A DNA stretch of 64,000 bases from Azorinus chamasolen (GCA_963576725.1 OY755241.1:29452853-29516852), one strand, 5' to 3'; counted from the stretch's first letter, positions 39,531-51,171 are shown. Made by a program: numbers and translations. The notes: a model not told the origin generated them from the sequence alone.

Positions 39531-40207
39531 GATATTTTAACATGTACGTCTATCGCTAAGTTTATTCTACAAGGTCAGTTAATAGATCTACAATGTACTT
39601 ACGAGGTAGGCTTAATTGTTATTATTAGCTCTTTTCCAGATGAATATTAATGCACGAACTGATCACTTCATGAATATTAATTCACGTATATTTTACAAGG
39701 AGAATTTTTGTATTAGACAAACACTCTATGATCATATCTAGCCTAATATATGATTCCATGAGCAATCAGGACAGGCCCTGGTCGGACGAGTCCCATTCTG
39801 TTTGCAAAGCGTGAAAATGCCTTTACACGAAGGAAATGGTTAAAACAATTTAGAGGTTTGGGCACGATCGCAAAAATGAAATGCGTGGCCATGAGTGAAT
39901 TTTGCCCTAATCAATATGAAATTAATTGTAAAATATTTTCCGCAGTTCTTGTTGTCAATGTGAAGAATTCAATATTCTAATTGGTTTCGAGTGTATGTGT
40001 GTATTGTCGGTGCTATTTCAGTACAGGTGATCTACATATAGCAACAGATGATCAAACCATTAACACAGTACCTCATGAATATTCATGTAACAATTAATGA
40101 CATCATGAATATTTATTAATTGAATATATTTTAGCTGAAATTTAAATGGCATATAAACACATGTTTGTCCAAAGTAGAAAATGTAGAATAACTTTTATTC
40201 CATAAGC

Positions 40208-40388
40208 AGACAGATTAGGGTCCATGCTTATTAAACTTTTAGTTGAGTCTGAGTTCGTTCTCAAGTTTTTGATTGGTCAGATTTGAGCCTTTTGCTCGAA
40301 TCTGACCAATCAAAAGCTTGAGAACTCAAATCTGACCAATCAAAAGCTGTAGAACGAACTAAAAGCTTTATAAGCATGGAACCAGACC
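40208..40388. mobile_element. MITE family G (CCAAT-rich)
   Basis: GGGTCCATGCTTATTAAAC to TTTATAAGCATGGAACCAGA. Inverted arms carry GATTGGTCAGATTTGAG and CAAATCTGACCAATCAAAAG. Confidence 0.8.
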
Positions 40389-40417
40389 TTGATTAGATTG
40401 CTTCTATGGGATGTTTT

Positions 40418-40652
40418 ACCCCTTTACTCCATAAATACGCCTTTCTTCGCCTTTGCAAACAGAGTAGAATCAGATCAGACGGCTCCTATAGGTCTGCTCT
40501 GTCTGCTTATGATAGACTATAGATATGATTCTACAGTTTCTGCCATGGCTAAAAATGCCTGTGTCCATGTGCTGTTATAACATATTAATCTAATGAATAT
40601 GCATGATGTCATTATTTCTTACATGAATATTCATGGAGGAAAGGGTTAAGTT
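40418..40652. mobile_element. MITE family D1, palindrome partly deleted
   Basis: ACCCCTTTACTCCATAAATAC to TTCATGGAGGAAAGGGTTAA. The centre reads GACGGCTCCTATAGGTCTGC, so the right palindrome arm is lost. Confidence 0.7.
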
Positions 40653-40741
40653 AGACACAGAGGTAATAAGACTTCTGAGTCTGATTTCATCATCAAGTAC
40701 CTGATTGGTCAGATTTTAAGTTTGCTCAAAATATGACGGAT

Positions 40742-40912
40742 CAGGGCCCATGCTTATAAAGCTTTTTAGTTGAGTCTGAGTTCGTTCTCAAGCTTTTGAT
40801 TGGTCAGCTTTGAGTTCTCAAGCTTTTGATTGGTCAGATTTGAGCCGAGGGCTCAAATCTGACCAATCAAAAACTTGAGAACGAACTCAGACTCAACTAA
40901 AAGATGCTTGAG
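40742..40912. mobile_element. MITE family G
   Basis: GGGCCCATGCTTATAAAGC, a duplicated GATTGGTCAG block, centre GAGCCGAGGGCTC, inverse arms to CAGACTCAACTAAAAG. The right tip is missing. Confidence 0.75.
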
Positions 40913-41454
40913 AGTGAACATTGGAGTCTGGCATTTCTTCATAGACCCGTTTTGATTAACGCTGTACCTTATGTAGATTCGTCTAGTTAACAAGAGCATA
41001 ATGAATATCAATTAGATGATATTTGTAGTGTCATACGAAAACTAAATGTTGCCCATGACAGATGATGCTGAATCAGATCTGTATAATTGCGTAATAATTT
41101 AAGTAAGCCTCCTTACTTACAAAGTGTTTGTAAATTCAGGTAAAGCTTCTACGATCAGTACTATACGTGCAACAAACTGTATATTCTGTTACACGTATTC
41201 TGCTATCTGTGGATCTGACTCGCAATTTGTAAACAGCTTGGATACATATGAGACGCCGAGTAACTCGGCATTTCATCGGCATTAAGCTGTTGTAACACTC
41301 GGACTATGGTTTCTTAACAGCTCGAACGAATTGGAACAGATACAAATTGGAGTAGACATTATTTTTTCAGCACGGTAAGCTCAAACTCATTGTCGTTAAT
41401 TGTTTAAATTTTTTTCTTTCATATTTCTTTCAAGACACATTATCACAGTAACAC

Positions 41455-41762
41455 ATAGTTTGGATCTTGACGAGACGCCGATTTACTCCTCGTCTCATCT
41501 GGATCCAAACAGTTTGTATATATACTCCTCGTCTCATCTGGATCCAAACTGTTTGTTTATATACTCCTTGTCTCATCTGGATCCAAACAGTTTGTTTATA
41601 TACTCCTCGTCTCATCTGGATCCAAACAGTTTGTATATATACTCCTCGTCTCATCTGGATCCAAACAGTTTGTATATATATATACTCCTCGTCTCATCTG
41701 GATCCAAACAGTTTGTATATATACTCCTCGTCTCATCTGGATCCAACTGTTTGCAACATGTA
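41455..41762. repeat. 39-bp minisatellite derived from a family E palindrome
   Basis: After the left arm (TTTGGATCTTGACGAGACGCCG) the right arm CTCCTCGTCTCATCTGGATC plus CAAACAGTTTGTATATATA repeats about seven times, at about 41485, 41524, 41563, 41602, 41641, 41684 and 41723. The step is 39 bp, or 43 where a TATA is added. Frames through it are open in several phases only because the unit lacks stops. Confidence 0.85.
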
Positions 41763-41790
41763 ATCACAGAGTCGCTTATGGCAGTGAAAT

Positions 41791-42039
41791 AATTAATCCT
41801 CTCTTTATTCCAACTTTCAAAACCTACTGAATAATCATGGACAAAGTAATTCTAATGAAATATGGAAGTTGGAACGTCGTAGCCATTTAAGAAACTAAAG
41901 AAATAGATACATGTATATCAACTTCCATTAGCAAACAGAGAAGACCCTGATCAGACAGCGGCTCCTACAGGAGCCGTCTGATATGGGTCTATTCTGTCTG
42001 CACATGAGTGGAAAGGCATTCATATGAGGGAAGAGTTAA
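41791..42039. mobile_element. MITE family D2, reversed
   Basis: TTAATCCTCTCTTTATTCCA to GAGGGAAGAGTTAA. Centre GCGGCTCCTACAGGAGCCGT. Confidence 0.75.
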
Positions 42040-42194
42040 ATATATATGTTCAATATTTGTTGAACATTGGTTAACAAGAGTTGTAGGCTACTATTTGTCT
42101 TGGTGTGTTGCTAAGATGACTGACGTACATATATGTATACATGTTGTATAAACACTTCCGCATTTTTGCAATATGACATTTAACCCCGAACTCC

Positions 42195-42428
42195 TTAACC
42201 CTTCTCTTGCTGGATTTTAAAATACATGTCTTCTTCTTTACCCATGCCCTGTTGTATGTATCTTCATTGTCTACAATTATTTCTCTGTGCAATCACTGCT
42301 GTGGAGTGCACTGGTTGCACAATCAACTTGTAAATAGTGCAGACCCTGATGAGACAGCTCCTGTAGGAGCTGTCTCATCTGGGGCTTCACTATTTACATG
42401 TAGACTTGAATAGCAAGCGAAGGGTTAA
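42195..42428. mobile_element. MITE family F, reversed
   Basis: TTAACCCTTCTCTTGCTGGA to AATAGCAAGCGAAGGGTTAA. Centre GACAGCTCCTGTAGGAGCTGTC. Confidence 0.85.
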
Positions 42429-42727
42429 TACACCGTAAAAATAGTTCCAGATCAGACGGCTCTATTTGCTAATTGAATATTATAGATCTGGTTCGACAGG
42501 TCCTGCCAGAGAAATAGTCCATGCGTTTATACGCCATAAAACAAAATCATCTCATTAATATTCATGATGTCTTTATCTCTTGCATGAATATTCACGGAGT
42601 AACGATTTAAATCGTCAACCATGACAAACGGAGGCCGATGTTGATGAACGATTTAAATAGTGTAATTACTGTCCTATAGTTTATGACATAAACTCAACAC
42701 ATTTTCATTTAAACGCGTTCAAATTTG

Positions 42728-42920
42728 CATACAGTAGAAGTAAGGTCTTAAGTGGCCATCAAAGACAGGTTTGTTTGTTTTTAAGGCAGGTGTTAGTTTG
42801 ATGCAGGTCAAAAGTAATGCAGAAAGCTCCTGCATTGAACAATCACCTGCACTGAGCAATCATCTGCATTCTAACACCCCTACGTTCAATAAATGAATGG
42901 CCGCTTAAAATATGTGCAAC
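42728..42920. mobile_element. MITE family B, degenerate
   Basis: ACAGTAGAAGTAAGGTCTTA, AGAAAGCTCCTGCATTGAAC, AATGAATGGCCGCTTA. The right palindrome arm is replaced by a repeated CAATCACCTGCA-type block. Confidence 0.5.
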
Positions 42921-43324
42921 GGTATCGAATAAATTTACTTTCATCTACAGTTTGAGGAGTGTTTATGTGTGAACTTTAGAAAATATTTTTTGAAGTCAAC
43001 AGCACATATTCTGACCCGAGTGCTCCTTCTGGGCCCCCTTGGTATGTGTCTACACGACTGGTCTTTGAGCATTTAAAGGGACGAGGGGCACAAATGGGTT
43101 GACATGATTGTGTCCATGCTATGTGCGCCCCCCAGATTCGTACAGTCAACTTAGGTGTAAGAGAAATTTAAAGCAGACGATATATTCGATGCCTTAGCGT
43201 TAGAAATGATCTAGCATGTTTATAGTAGACATGGTATAAGGACTTCCGCATTTTGCAGTATTGTATACCTTTTGTAATAATTGGCGATGATTACCCTAAT
43301 TTAAATTGTCAAAAGGAACGTTGA

Positions 43325-43742
43325 TAAACAGTAGAACCTGTCTTAACCCATTCCCTCATATTAACGACTTTTGGCGACTCTGTAGAAGTCACTTTGTGAA
43401 ACCATTGTAATAAATAGAGCATTTGCTCCTATAGGAGCAAATTCTCTATTTAGCACAATGGTTTGAAACTACAAAATTTCCTTTTCTCTAGTTAATTTTC
43501 CTTTTCGGTAGATTTATTCAAAGAGGTTGTATCTAAAAATAGCCTATGCGGTAATGGGTTAGACAGTCATCAAAATTAGATCTAATTATGGGTCTGTAAG
43601 GCAGGCGGTAGCTTAATGACGGACAAAAGTCCGTTTTACGTTTTATTTACATTAAGCAAACACCTGTTGTTGTTGGGGTTTTTTTTTTTAAAAAAAAAGC
43701 CTCATATGTTCAATGAGTAGTCGTTTAAGACATGTTCTACTA
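43325..43742. mobile_element. MITE family B with a nested family C
   Basis: The outer element begins ACAGTAGAACCTGTC and ends CATGTTCTACTATA. Its left arm is interrupted at TTAA by the C copy and resumes as GACAGTCATCAAAA. Confidence 0.65.
43337..43560. mobile_element. MITE family C inserted at TTAA of a family B element
   Basis: TTAACCCATTCCCTCATATT to GGTAATGGGTTA, centre AGCATTTGCTCCTATAGGAG. The unoccupied sequence CCTGTCTTAAGCGGCCATC is seen at 44573. Confidence 0.8.
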
Positions 43743-43789
43743 TATCACGTTACATCTTTAACGGTTTGGGTGGGATGGTGAGGGTAGGC

Positions 43790-44260
43790 AATACACAGTT
43801 AGACACCAATGGCAGACCCTGGCATGATGTCACGTGTTTGACACCAATGACAGACCCTGGCATGATGTCACGTTTTCGACACAATTGCAATCCCTGGTCG
43901 GATGCCGCATGGTTAACGCCATTTACAGACGTTAACTGATGCCATGCGTTTGATGCCAATGACAGACCGGGTATTGATGCCAAATAAAGACACTAGCTTG
44001 ATGTCGCGTGACTGACACCAATGAGAGAATCTGGTCTGATGTCGCATGTTTGACACCAATGACAGACTCTAGCCTAATGTCGTATGTTTGAAACCAAGGA
44101 CAGACCCAGACAAGATGCCGCATGTTTGACGCCAATGACAGTCCATGACCTGATGCCGGGTATGTGACACCAAAGACAGACCCTGATGTGATGTTGCGCG
44201 TTTTCACGCCAGTGACATACATTGACCTGATACCACTTGTTTTGATGGACAGACACTAAC
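43790..44260. repeat. Degenerate 38-bp tandem array, about 12 units
   Basis: TTTGACACCAATGACAGACC plus CTGGCATGATGTCGCATG-like sequence recurs at about 38-bp spacing from 43802. The minus-strand frames here are repeat artefacts. Confidence 0.85.
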
Positions 44261-44564
44261 TTGATGCATGAAAATGCATTGACGTCTTTTAATGACATCA
44301 TTACTGAACTCTGACGATATTCGAAAAACATGGAGTGTAAACTTTTACGCACCACGCATTCAAACCTTTTATTTGATAAAGGTCGCTAAGAGTTAGACGA
44401 ATCCAGACAATGATATTTCTAATCCACGGTAAAAAAGATAAATCAGGTGATTCAATCTGATTCCATACTACTCGTCTAGGAAGTGTTACATATGTGGTCT
44501 CATTCTGCCGAGGTTGTCGACCAATCGGATTCCGAGACTTTTCTCTGACTGGTAATAAAGATAA

Positions 44565-44770
44565 CCTGTCTTAAGCGGCCATCAAAAAGTGGTCATAATA
44601 TGGGTTTGTGAAACAGGTGGTAGCTGTATGCAGGTGAAAAGTAATGCACAAATCTCCTATAAGAGATTTCTGTATTGCTTTAGCCCTGTATTAAGAAACC
44701 ACCTGCGTTTTAAGAATTCTGTGTTCAATAAATGAATAGCTGTTGTATATCACTTGAGCTGGACATACAG
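44565..44770. mobile_element. MITE family B
   Basis: AACCTGTCTTAAGCGGCCATC, TGGTAGCTGTATGCAGGTG, centre AAATCTCCTATAAGAGATTT, then AAGAAACCACCTGCG. Confidence 0.65.
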
Positions 44771-45172
44771 TACTTACTTTTGTCTAAGGGGCGGTGAGTT
44801 GTAAACTATTCAATTATTTATACGAACTGTTCTTTAACCTGGTCACGAAATCATGATTATCTTAGAAAACATTTTAAATCCAGGTGAGACGCTAGCCACG
44901 TGAACTCCAAAGTTCAACAAAATCCAAACTGTAAAACAGTTTGGCACTGTCACTGAGTTTTGTTTTAAAGAATTGTAAAAAATTACAATAAGTCAAACTT
45001 GAAAACTGAATTAAACGACATTTTCTTCCGAAAATATTTTGAGCAACACGTAAGAGGTTATATTTGATGTTAAGGTTTATTTCCTTATAGGTGTAGCCAG
45101 TTGTTGGTTTAAGACATGTTTGTAAAGCGTGAAAGGCTGTAACTGTAAATAAAGTATCCGTAAGTAGTGTAT

Positions 45173-45402
45173 TAACCCATTCCCTCATAGGCTATTTTTA
45201 GATCCCACCTCTTTGAATAAATCAACTGAAAATGAGCATTAATTAGAGAAAAGGAAAATTTCAGAATTGTGTAGATTTTAAACCATTGCGATAAATAGAG
45301 CATTTGCTCCTATGGAGCAAATGCTCTATTTATCACAATGGTTTCATAAAGTGACTATTACAGGGGCGCAGAAAGGCGTATTTATAGAGGAAATGGTTAA
45401 AC
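45173..45402. mobile_element. MITE family C, reversed
   Basis: ATTAACCCATTCCCTCATAGG to GAGGAAATGGTTAAAC. Centre AGAGCATTTGCTCCTATGGAGC. Confidence 0.85.
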
Positions 45403-45487
45403 CTTATCGGGCTGAAAGCAATATGTCTGCCAAAACTTTGATATGTTGCATTTTTTGCTTACTTTTGGCTCGTACAATCATTTGAGA

Positions 45488-45885
45488 AATTGTTGACTGG
45501 GTGTCAAACAGACTCGATCCAGATGAGACTCAGAGTTACTTTGCGTCTCATCTGGATCCAAGCTGTTTACAAATGCGAGCCAGGTCGCGCTTAGCATAAT
45601 AATGGATAACCCATTCATGCTTAACAAAATGTCTGGCTTGTCTGACCAATCTCTGAACTTTTCACTGACTTTCGATTCGACCAAACTTTTGAGACTCTAT
45701 TTACCGAGTGTCAGATTTACCGAGTGTCATAACAGCTTGTATACCGATGATACGCCGAAATATTCAGCATCTGATCAGGGTCAAATGTTATAAGACGTGT
45801 GAGTCTGAGATCATTCAGTCTGACCAATCAGATGCTTGAGAACGATCTCAGACTTAAGCAAATAGCTTCACAACCTCGGGACCTG
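45488..45885. mobile_element. Family E core and a G-like fragment
   Basis: 45488-45605: GAGACTCAGAGTTACTTTGC between GATCCAGATG arms. 45790-45870: CTGACCAATCAGATGCTTGA with GAACGATCTCAGACTTAAG, a reduced G-like arm. Confidence 0.5.
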
Positions 45886-46199
45886 GACCCAAGATGATTG
45901 AGGCGCGCTCAGTGTGAGAAATTAAAGTTTGATTTTTTGATCAAGTCCTCTAGCAAACCAACCTTACAATAAAAGAGTAATATGTGTGAATTACTACAAA
46001 TACGTGTACTGACATTTGCAAACAGTGTTTGTGTTGGGAGAGAAACACAATAAGCAGTTTTCCAATCCCCTTTTCCTCTGTGTTTGTACAATATTCATGC
46101 AAATATTTACAAATAAAATATGTTTAAACCATGCAATGTAGATCAGAAGTATCCCAGTGCAGTGGAATTCACTGTATTTTTTAATACTGAATGCTATTA

Positions 46200-46940
46200 T
46201 ATAGTTCATTCGTCGTGAACGACGAGGACCACTAGTCAGCCAATGGATTTGGGTGGATTGTGTTTGTATGTGTACAAAGATGGCTGATTAGGCCAAATCA
46301 TGCTCGAAACATTCTCTGATAGTGTAGGCAAGCAATGGTCGCAGGCTTTGGGGATCTGATTGCGTTGGTTTTCCTTGCTTGCATGTGCTCTTCGGCTGCT
46401 GTTGCTGCTGTTGTCCTCTTCCTTTCGAATGTTTTATCATCCTTGTGAACAACTTCCCCCTGTCTTGTGCTGCCTACTCCCAGAAATCAGTGTTAACCTT
46501 TCGCTTGCTAATCGCGTCAATATACCTACCTGTAAATAGTGAAGACTCAGATGAGACAGCTCCTGCAGGAGCTGTCTCATCAGGGTCTGCACTATTTACA
46601 AGTTGATTGTGCAACCAGCTCACTCCACAGCAGTCATTGCACAGCGAAATACGTGTAAACAGTGAAGATATATGTAATTATACAACAGGGCATGGGTAAA
46701 GAAGGAGAAATGTATTTTAAAATTCAGCAAGCGAAGGGTTAAATGGCATTCAGCGTGTCTTTGTACCACTTTCTCTGACCTCCATAAGAACGCTTTCCTT
46801 GTTGTAGTTCGCCAAAGAACGGTTTCTTTAGTAGGCGATAGTTAGGCAGGCGAGCGACATGCCCTACCCTGCGGAGGAGTTGAAACTGCATTAGAATGGT
46901 GCAATAGAATGGTGTAGATGCTAGACAGGCTAGCCTGTCT
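46200..46940 (-). pseudogene. 3' end of a LINE (non-LTR retrotransposon), with a family F MITE inserted
   Basis: Minus-strand reading at 46905-46745 gives LLRRVGHVARLPNYRLLKK, FFGELQQGKRSYGGQRKWYK and DTLNAI, the C-terminal segment after the RT of many LINE ORF2 proteins. Beyond the F insert the frame continues (with a stop) as AAQDRGKLFTR, and later FGLISHLCTHT, a degraded IGLISHLRTH zinc-finger-like C-terminus. A GGTCCTCGTCGTTCACGACG hairpin follows as a probable 3' UTR. 5'-truncated and dead. Clade not assigned. Confidence 0.75.
46490..46743. mobile_element. MITE family F inserted at TTAA in the LINE
   Basis: TTAACCTTTCGCTTGCTAATC to AGCAAGCGAAGGGTTAA. Perfect centre GACAGCTCCTGCAGGAGCTGTC. 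LINE sequence continues on both sides with one TTAA if the MITE is removed. Confidence 0.88.
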
Positions 46941-47025
46941 CAGAACTTCAGTGCCTGGTACCTTAGTATGCCAAGTTTATACCATTATACTGAACGTACT
47001 ATACTGTTAACCACTAACAGTCACC

Positions 47026-47256
47026 ATTAATCCATTACCTCATAGGCTATTTTTAGATACAACCTCTTTGAATAAATCTACCGAAAAAGAGCATTAACTA
47101 GAGAAAAGGAAACTTTTAGAATCTCGTAGTTTGAAACCATTGTGATACATAGAGCATCTGCTCCTGTAGGAGCAAATGCTCTATTTATCACAATGGTTTC
47201 ACAAAGTGACTTTTACAGAGTCGCAAACAGTCGTCAATATGAGGGAAAGGGTTAAA
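47026..47256. mobile_element. MITE family C
   Basis: TTAATCCATTACCTCATAGG to GAGGGAAAGGGTTAA. Centre GAGCATCTGCTCCTGTAGGAGC. Confidence 0.85.
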
Positions 47257-47275
47257 GGGTTAGCCAAGTTTGTTG

Positions 47276-47345
47276 TTGTGTGTGTGTGCGTGCATGTGTG
47301 CATGCATACGTACGTACGTACGCGGGTGTGAACGTACGTGCAGGT
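47276..47345. repeat. Alternating purine-pyrimidine tract
   Basis: GTGTGTGTGTGCGTGCATGT followed by CATGCATACGTACGTACGTA, sequence able to adopt Z-DNA or cruciform forms. Confidence 0.6.
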
Positions 47346-47460
47346 TTGCACGATTGTTTTGTATCTCATATTATGGTTTCTCCCACCAAATCGTTACAAA
47401 TAGCGTGACTTAAATATCGTAAGTCATACTGTAGTGTTGACTTTTAGTCCCGGTTCGTTC

Positions 47461-47683
47461 TTAACCCTTTTCACGGATTTGCAAACAGAGTAGACCCAGA
47501 TCAGATGGCTCCTAGAGGAGCCGTCTGATCAGGGTCTGCTCTGTTTGCTAATGGAAAGATGTGTTTCTTTACTTTCTAAAATTGCTACAATGTTCTACCT
47601 TCCTTATTTCTTTGTAACCATTTATAACCATTTATAACCAGGTATGGAAATTTGGGATAAATGTAGAACAGGGAAAGGGTTAA
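47461..47683. mobile_element. MITE family D2, well preserved
   Basis: TTAACCCTTTTCACGGATTT to AACAGGGAAAGGGTTAA. Centre ATGGCTCCTAGAGGAGCCGT. Contains a local duplication of ATTTATAACC at 47618-47640. Confidence 0.82.
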
Positions 47684-47959
47684 GCCGCCTGATATTAACC
47701 GATAACATATATGATTAGAACTTCCATGATGTCATTTTATCAAAGTCATACAGGAGGACGTTCAATCGAAATTCCTCGGTTATTTTCAAACGGAGCACCG
47801 AAAGACCCGATCATGCGGTTTCAACTGAAAGGCGTTACAAAAAATGCATTCATAATTATAAATACTCGGCGATTTCTGTCGAACTCAGAAAGTAAGACTT
47901 AGGCAGAAAACATCGCGATATTCCGATTGCAAAAATAAAAAGAGTTTGTCCAATTCCGA

Positions 47960-48245
47960 TGGGTTTGTCGTCTGCTGGACACAATGTCGTCTGCTGGCCA
48001 CATTGACGTCTGCTGGTCACATTGTCATCAGCTAGGCACATTGACGTCTGCTGGTCACCTTGACGTCTGCTGGTCACATTGACGTCTGCTGGTCACCTTG
48101 ACGTCTGCTGGTCACATTGACGTCTGCTGGTCACATTGACGTCTGCTGGTCACATTGTTATCTGTTGGACACATTGTTGTCTGCTGGACATATTGTCGTC
48201 TGTTGGACACATTGTTGTCTGCTGGACAAATATTCGTCTGCAGAC
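47960..48245. repeat. 19-bp minisatellite, about 15 units
   Basis: GACGTCTGCTGGTCACATT steps by exactly 19 at 48062, 48081 and 48100, with variants GTCGTCTGCTGGACACATT at the flanks. The minus-strand core AGCAGACG matches the subterminal AGCAGACGAC repeat of family E. Confidence 0.88.
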
Positions 48246-48309
48246 ATTTTAAGAGTTCTATGATCGGGGTCTATACTGTTTGTAAAATGCCAGTACACTG
48301 GTTTCCTGC

Positions 48310-48520
48310 TCTCAAAGGGTAAACCTTTAGCACTATACTGGCGACTCTTGATAACCTTGGCAAACAGTTTGGATCCAGATGAGACGCCGAGTAATTCGGC
48401 GTCCCATCTGGATCTAAACTCTTTGTTACTATAACACTGTTTTTGAATATGCAGTCAGAATTGAAACATACAACAATATTGTTACATGGCCGACAATTGC
48501 TCAGAGTGCAGAAGGTTAAA
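48310..48520. mobile_element. MITE family E
   Basis: GGGTAAACCTTTAGCACTATA, centre GACGCCGAGTAATTCGGCGTC with TGGATC arms, right end GAGTGCAGAAGGTTAAA. Confidence 0.7.
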
Positions 48521-48854
48521 ATTGTCATTGACAATTATTTTGCCACACCAGCTGCATGTCGTGTGTAATTAAAGCATAGGATCAACGTATTTCTTTCATG
48601 CATAATGCATTGTTTTGAAAATGCACTGACGGCACTCTGGTAGAACTGCGCACGTGATTTGAGGTACATGTCACGTGATTAAAATGCACGCGCTGCACTG
48701 AATAGTTTAAGTACGTCGTGGTCATTTCTTGAACTATTATCCTGCTTGGTATAATGATGTATTCTCAATCTCTAATCTAATGCAATGTCTTCTTTCTCAG
48801 ATGGACACGGGGAATTTCGGCCACAGAAGAACTATACAAACATACCTTTATCAT

Positions 48855-49020
48855 GTCATAAGCAAACAGAGCAGACCCTGATCAGACGACTCCTATAGGA
48901 GCCGTCTGATCTGTTTCTATTCTGTTTGCAAATGCGTAGAGGAAAGGGTTAGCCGAGTGTCAAATGACGATTTACTCGGCATCTGATCTAAATCCAAACT
49001 GTTTGCATATAACAGATTGC
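48855..49020. mobile_element. Family D core followed by family E fragment
   Basis: GACGACTCCTATAGGAGCCGTC with AAACAGAGCAGACCCTGATC; then GAGTGTCAAATGACGATTTAC and CTAAATCCAAACTGTTTGC. Confidence 0.6.
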
Positions 49021-49157
49021 AGTTTGAAACCAGAACAGACGCTGAATCAAGGTTAAAAACCCAACAACAACAATATACCAACACACAATGCATGCGTAAA
49101 TAACAATATTAACCGTTTCGATGCCAAATTTTTGTCGCCTGCAAACCAATTTCTTTA

Positions 49158-49376
49158 CCCATTTCCTTGTTCTATTTTATTCTATCCTTCAATTACTAAA
49201 TATTCATAGACAAAATATTTATAATGAGATATGGAAGCTGGAACATTTCAGCCATTTTAGAAAGTAAAAACACATCTTTCAAAATCCATTTAGCAAACAG
49301 AGTCTATGAGAACCGTCTGATCAGGGATTACTCTGCAAATGCTTGTAAACGCGTTTGTATGAAGGAAAGCGTTAAA
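49158..49376. mobile_element. MITE family D2, reversed, left palindrome arm deleted
   Basis: ACCCATTTCCTTGTTCTATT, AGATATGGAAGCTGGAACAT, CATTTAGCAAACAGAGTCTA, GAACCGTCTGATCAGGG, GAAGGAAAGCGTTAAAC. Confidence 0.65.
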
Positions 49377-49567
49377 CATTCTAATAAAACAAATAGATCT
49401 ATATAAAAATGTCAATGGAATACACTGCAGATATGGAACTAAAGCTTGGTGACAAAGTCCCTTATCAGACCCTGGCTTGAAACGCTTGACTCTGATATGG
49501 GACAGCACTGTTTGTCGTGGTGCGTTTGGCGACGTCGTCGGTGAAAGAGTCACATAATGCACAACCA

Positions 49568-49850
49568 GAACTTAACTCTTTCCTTGCCAAATTTTGTCGT
49601 CTGCAAACTTTGTCGCCTGCTGCAGTTTTCCTTTTTTCTTCATATTTGTTGAACAAAAACCATGCAGTAACAGTAACACTCGAGTTACTCTCCGTCTCAT
49701 CTGGATCTAAACTGTTTGCATAGGTTATTACAGATTCGACACTGGTAGCGAAAGAGTTAAAATTATTTATCATATAAACGCTTTTTCATGAATTAACAAA
49801 ACAGAGTAGACCCAGACGAGCCGTCTGACCAGGGTCTGCTCTGTTTGCTT
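49568..49850. mobile_element. Family E MITE and adjoining family D fragment
   Basis: E: TTAACTCTTTCCTTGCCAAAT to CTGGTAGCGAAAGAGTTAAA, lacking the left palindrome arm. D at 49790-49850: CAGAGTAGACCCAGACGAGC and GGGTCTGCTCTGTTTGC. Confidence 0.6.
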
Positions 49851-50079
49851 GATCAATTTGACACTATTTGCAAAGGAAATTAGTGACTTGTTCCCCGCAT
49901 TGCGAGGGTGAATGCTAAGGAATATTGCGAGGAACCAACATGGCCGTCGAGTTTTAGCCGCCAATTAAATATCGTCTGCTGAAATTAAAGTCTGCTTCAG
50001 GTATCAAAGCCCTTTTTTTCCTTCACATTCTTTACAACACAAAAACAATACACACATAACAAAACAAAGAAAGAAAACA

Positions 50080-50455
50080 TTGCCACAGCGTCAAATAGAT
50101 TGGATCCTGATCAGACAGTGTACTCGGCTTCTCTTTTGGATCCAAAGTGTTTGATTATGTTATCGCAGATTCGTCACTGGTGGATAAAGATTTAAAGAAC
50201 ACATTAAGTAAATATTCAAAATACCAACAGTTTATGAGGATGCCACGTGATATAAGTACATTGTACTTCTTCGTTAAACGAAACAAAACAAATACAATTT
50301 TCTTATCTGTCTGAAGAGCGGCCGGTGGGTACGTATTACTTATCTTAACACTTAAGCTGCTTAGATTTACTTTTACTAGCAGCTCTCGGATCATAAAGAG
50401 ACGCCGAGTTACTCGGCGTCTCATCGTGATCTAATCTGCTTGACACTGGATCAAC
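50080..50455. mobile_element. Two family E core fragments
   Basis: 50093-50155: GATTGGATCCTGATCAGACAG and CTTTTGGATCCAAAGTGTTTG. 50385-50450: GAGACGCCGAGTTACTCGGC and inverse, a perfect core. Confidence 0.6.
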
Positions 50456-50814
50456 ACATTCGCAACCTCTTGGATGAACCGGAAATAAAACTTGCAACAG
50501 GCCAGTGGTCATTCGTATAGTGTGAGGGTGTTTTTCTTCGACAGGAAAAGCTGAGTTAGAGCCAACCTGTACAGTACTTATTGGATTGAGTAACTATGAC
50601 AAAATTGAGAGAACACAAGAGACAATAAATAGACCAGATGACCAGTCAATGATGAGAGAATTGTTGTGACCAATCCTTTTCCTGACCAATGTTCAAGAAA
50701 AGTTGATCGCTCTGAGTAGTGAAAAGGTTAAGTTAGTAATGAAAACGTTACCTGAGTAGAAAAAGTTAACTGAGTAGTGAAACAAATACCTGAATAGAAA
50801 AACAACAAATGAGT

Positions 50815-51112
50815 AGTGAAACAGTGAGCCCTTTCCTTCATATAAACAACAACTGAGTAGTGAAACAGTGAGCCCTTTCCTTCATATACACGTATTTTCG
50901 ATCATTCGCAAACCGAGTAGACCAAGATCAGACGGCTCATACAGGATTCGTCTGACCAGGGTCTGCTCAATTTGCTTATGGCATAATACAGATTTTGTCG
51001 AAGGAAAAAACTACCATTGAAACTATTACAGTATCAATTAAACTTGAGCTGATCAATATTCATGACGTCATTATTTCTTACATGAATATTGGACATGGAG
51101 AGTGTTAATACA
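50815..51112. mobile_element. MITE family D1 with a duplicated left end
   Basis: ACTGAGTAGTGAAACAGTGA plus GCCCTTTCCTTCATATA occurs twice (from about 50809 and 50857). The element then runs through CGGCTCATACAGGATTCGTCTG to TTGGACATGGAGAGTGTTAA. Confidence 0.65.
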
Positions 51113-51171
51113 GACAAGTTGAACCATTGTATCTGCCGAATAATTAAAAATGGCTTATCCCTTTCTGAATA

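Noticed and set aside
41400..41792. Repetitive frame encoding SSSHLDPNSLYIY-type repeats, and its antisense partner
   Set aside because: It is the 39-bp minisatellite read through; the unit is a multiple of three and lacks stops in several phases.
42340..42390. Hammerhead ribozyme (CTGATGAG start), expected near Penelope-like elements
   Set aside because: CTGATGAG here belongs to the family F palindrome; no downstream GAAA core or matching stems. None seen in the Penelope-like tails either.
46379..46606. A 75-codon plus-strand frame with a Cys run
   Set aside because: Crosses the LINE 3' region (GCTGTTGCTGCTG) and a family F MITE; antisense to the LINE.
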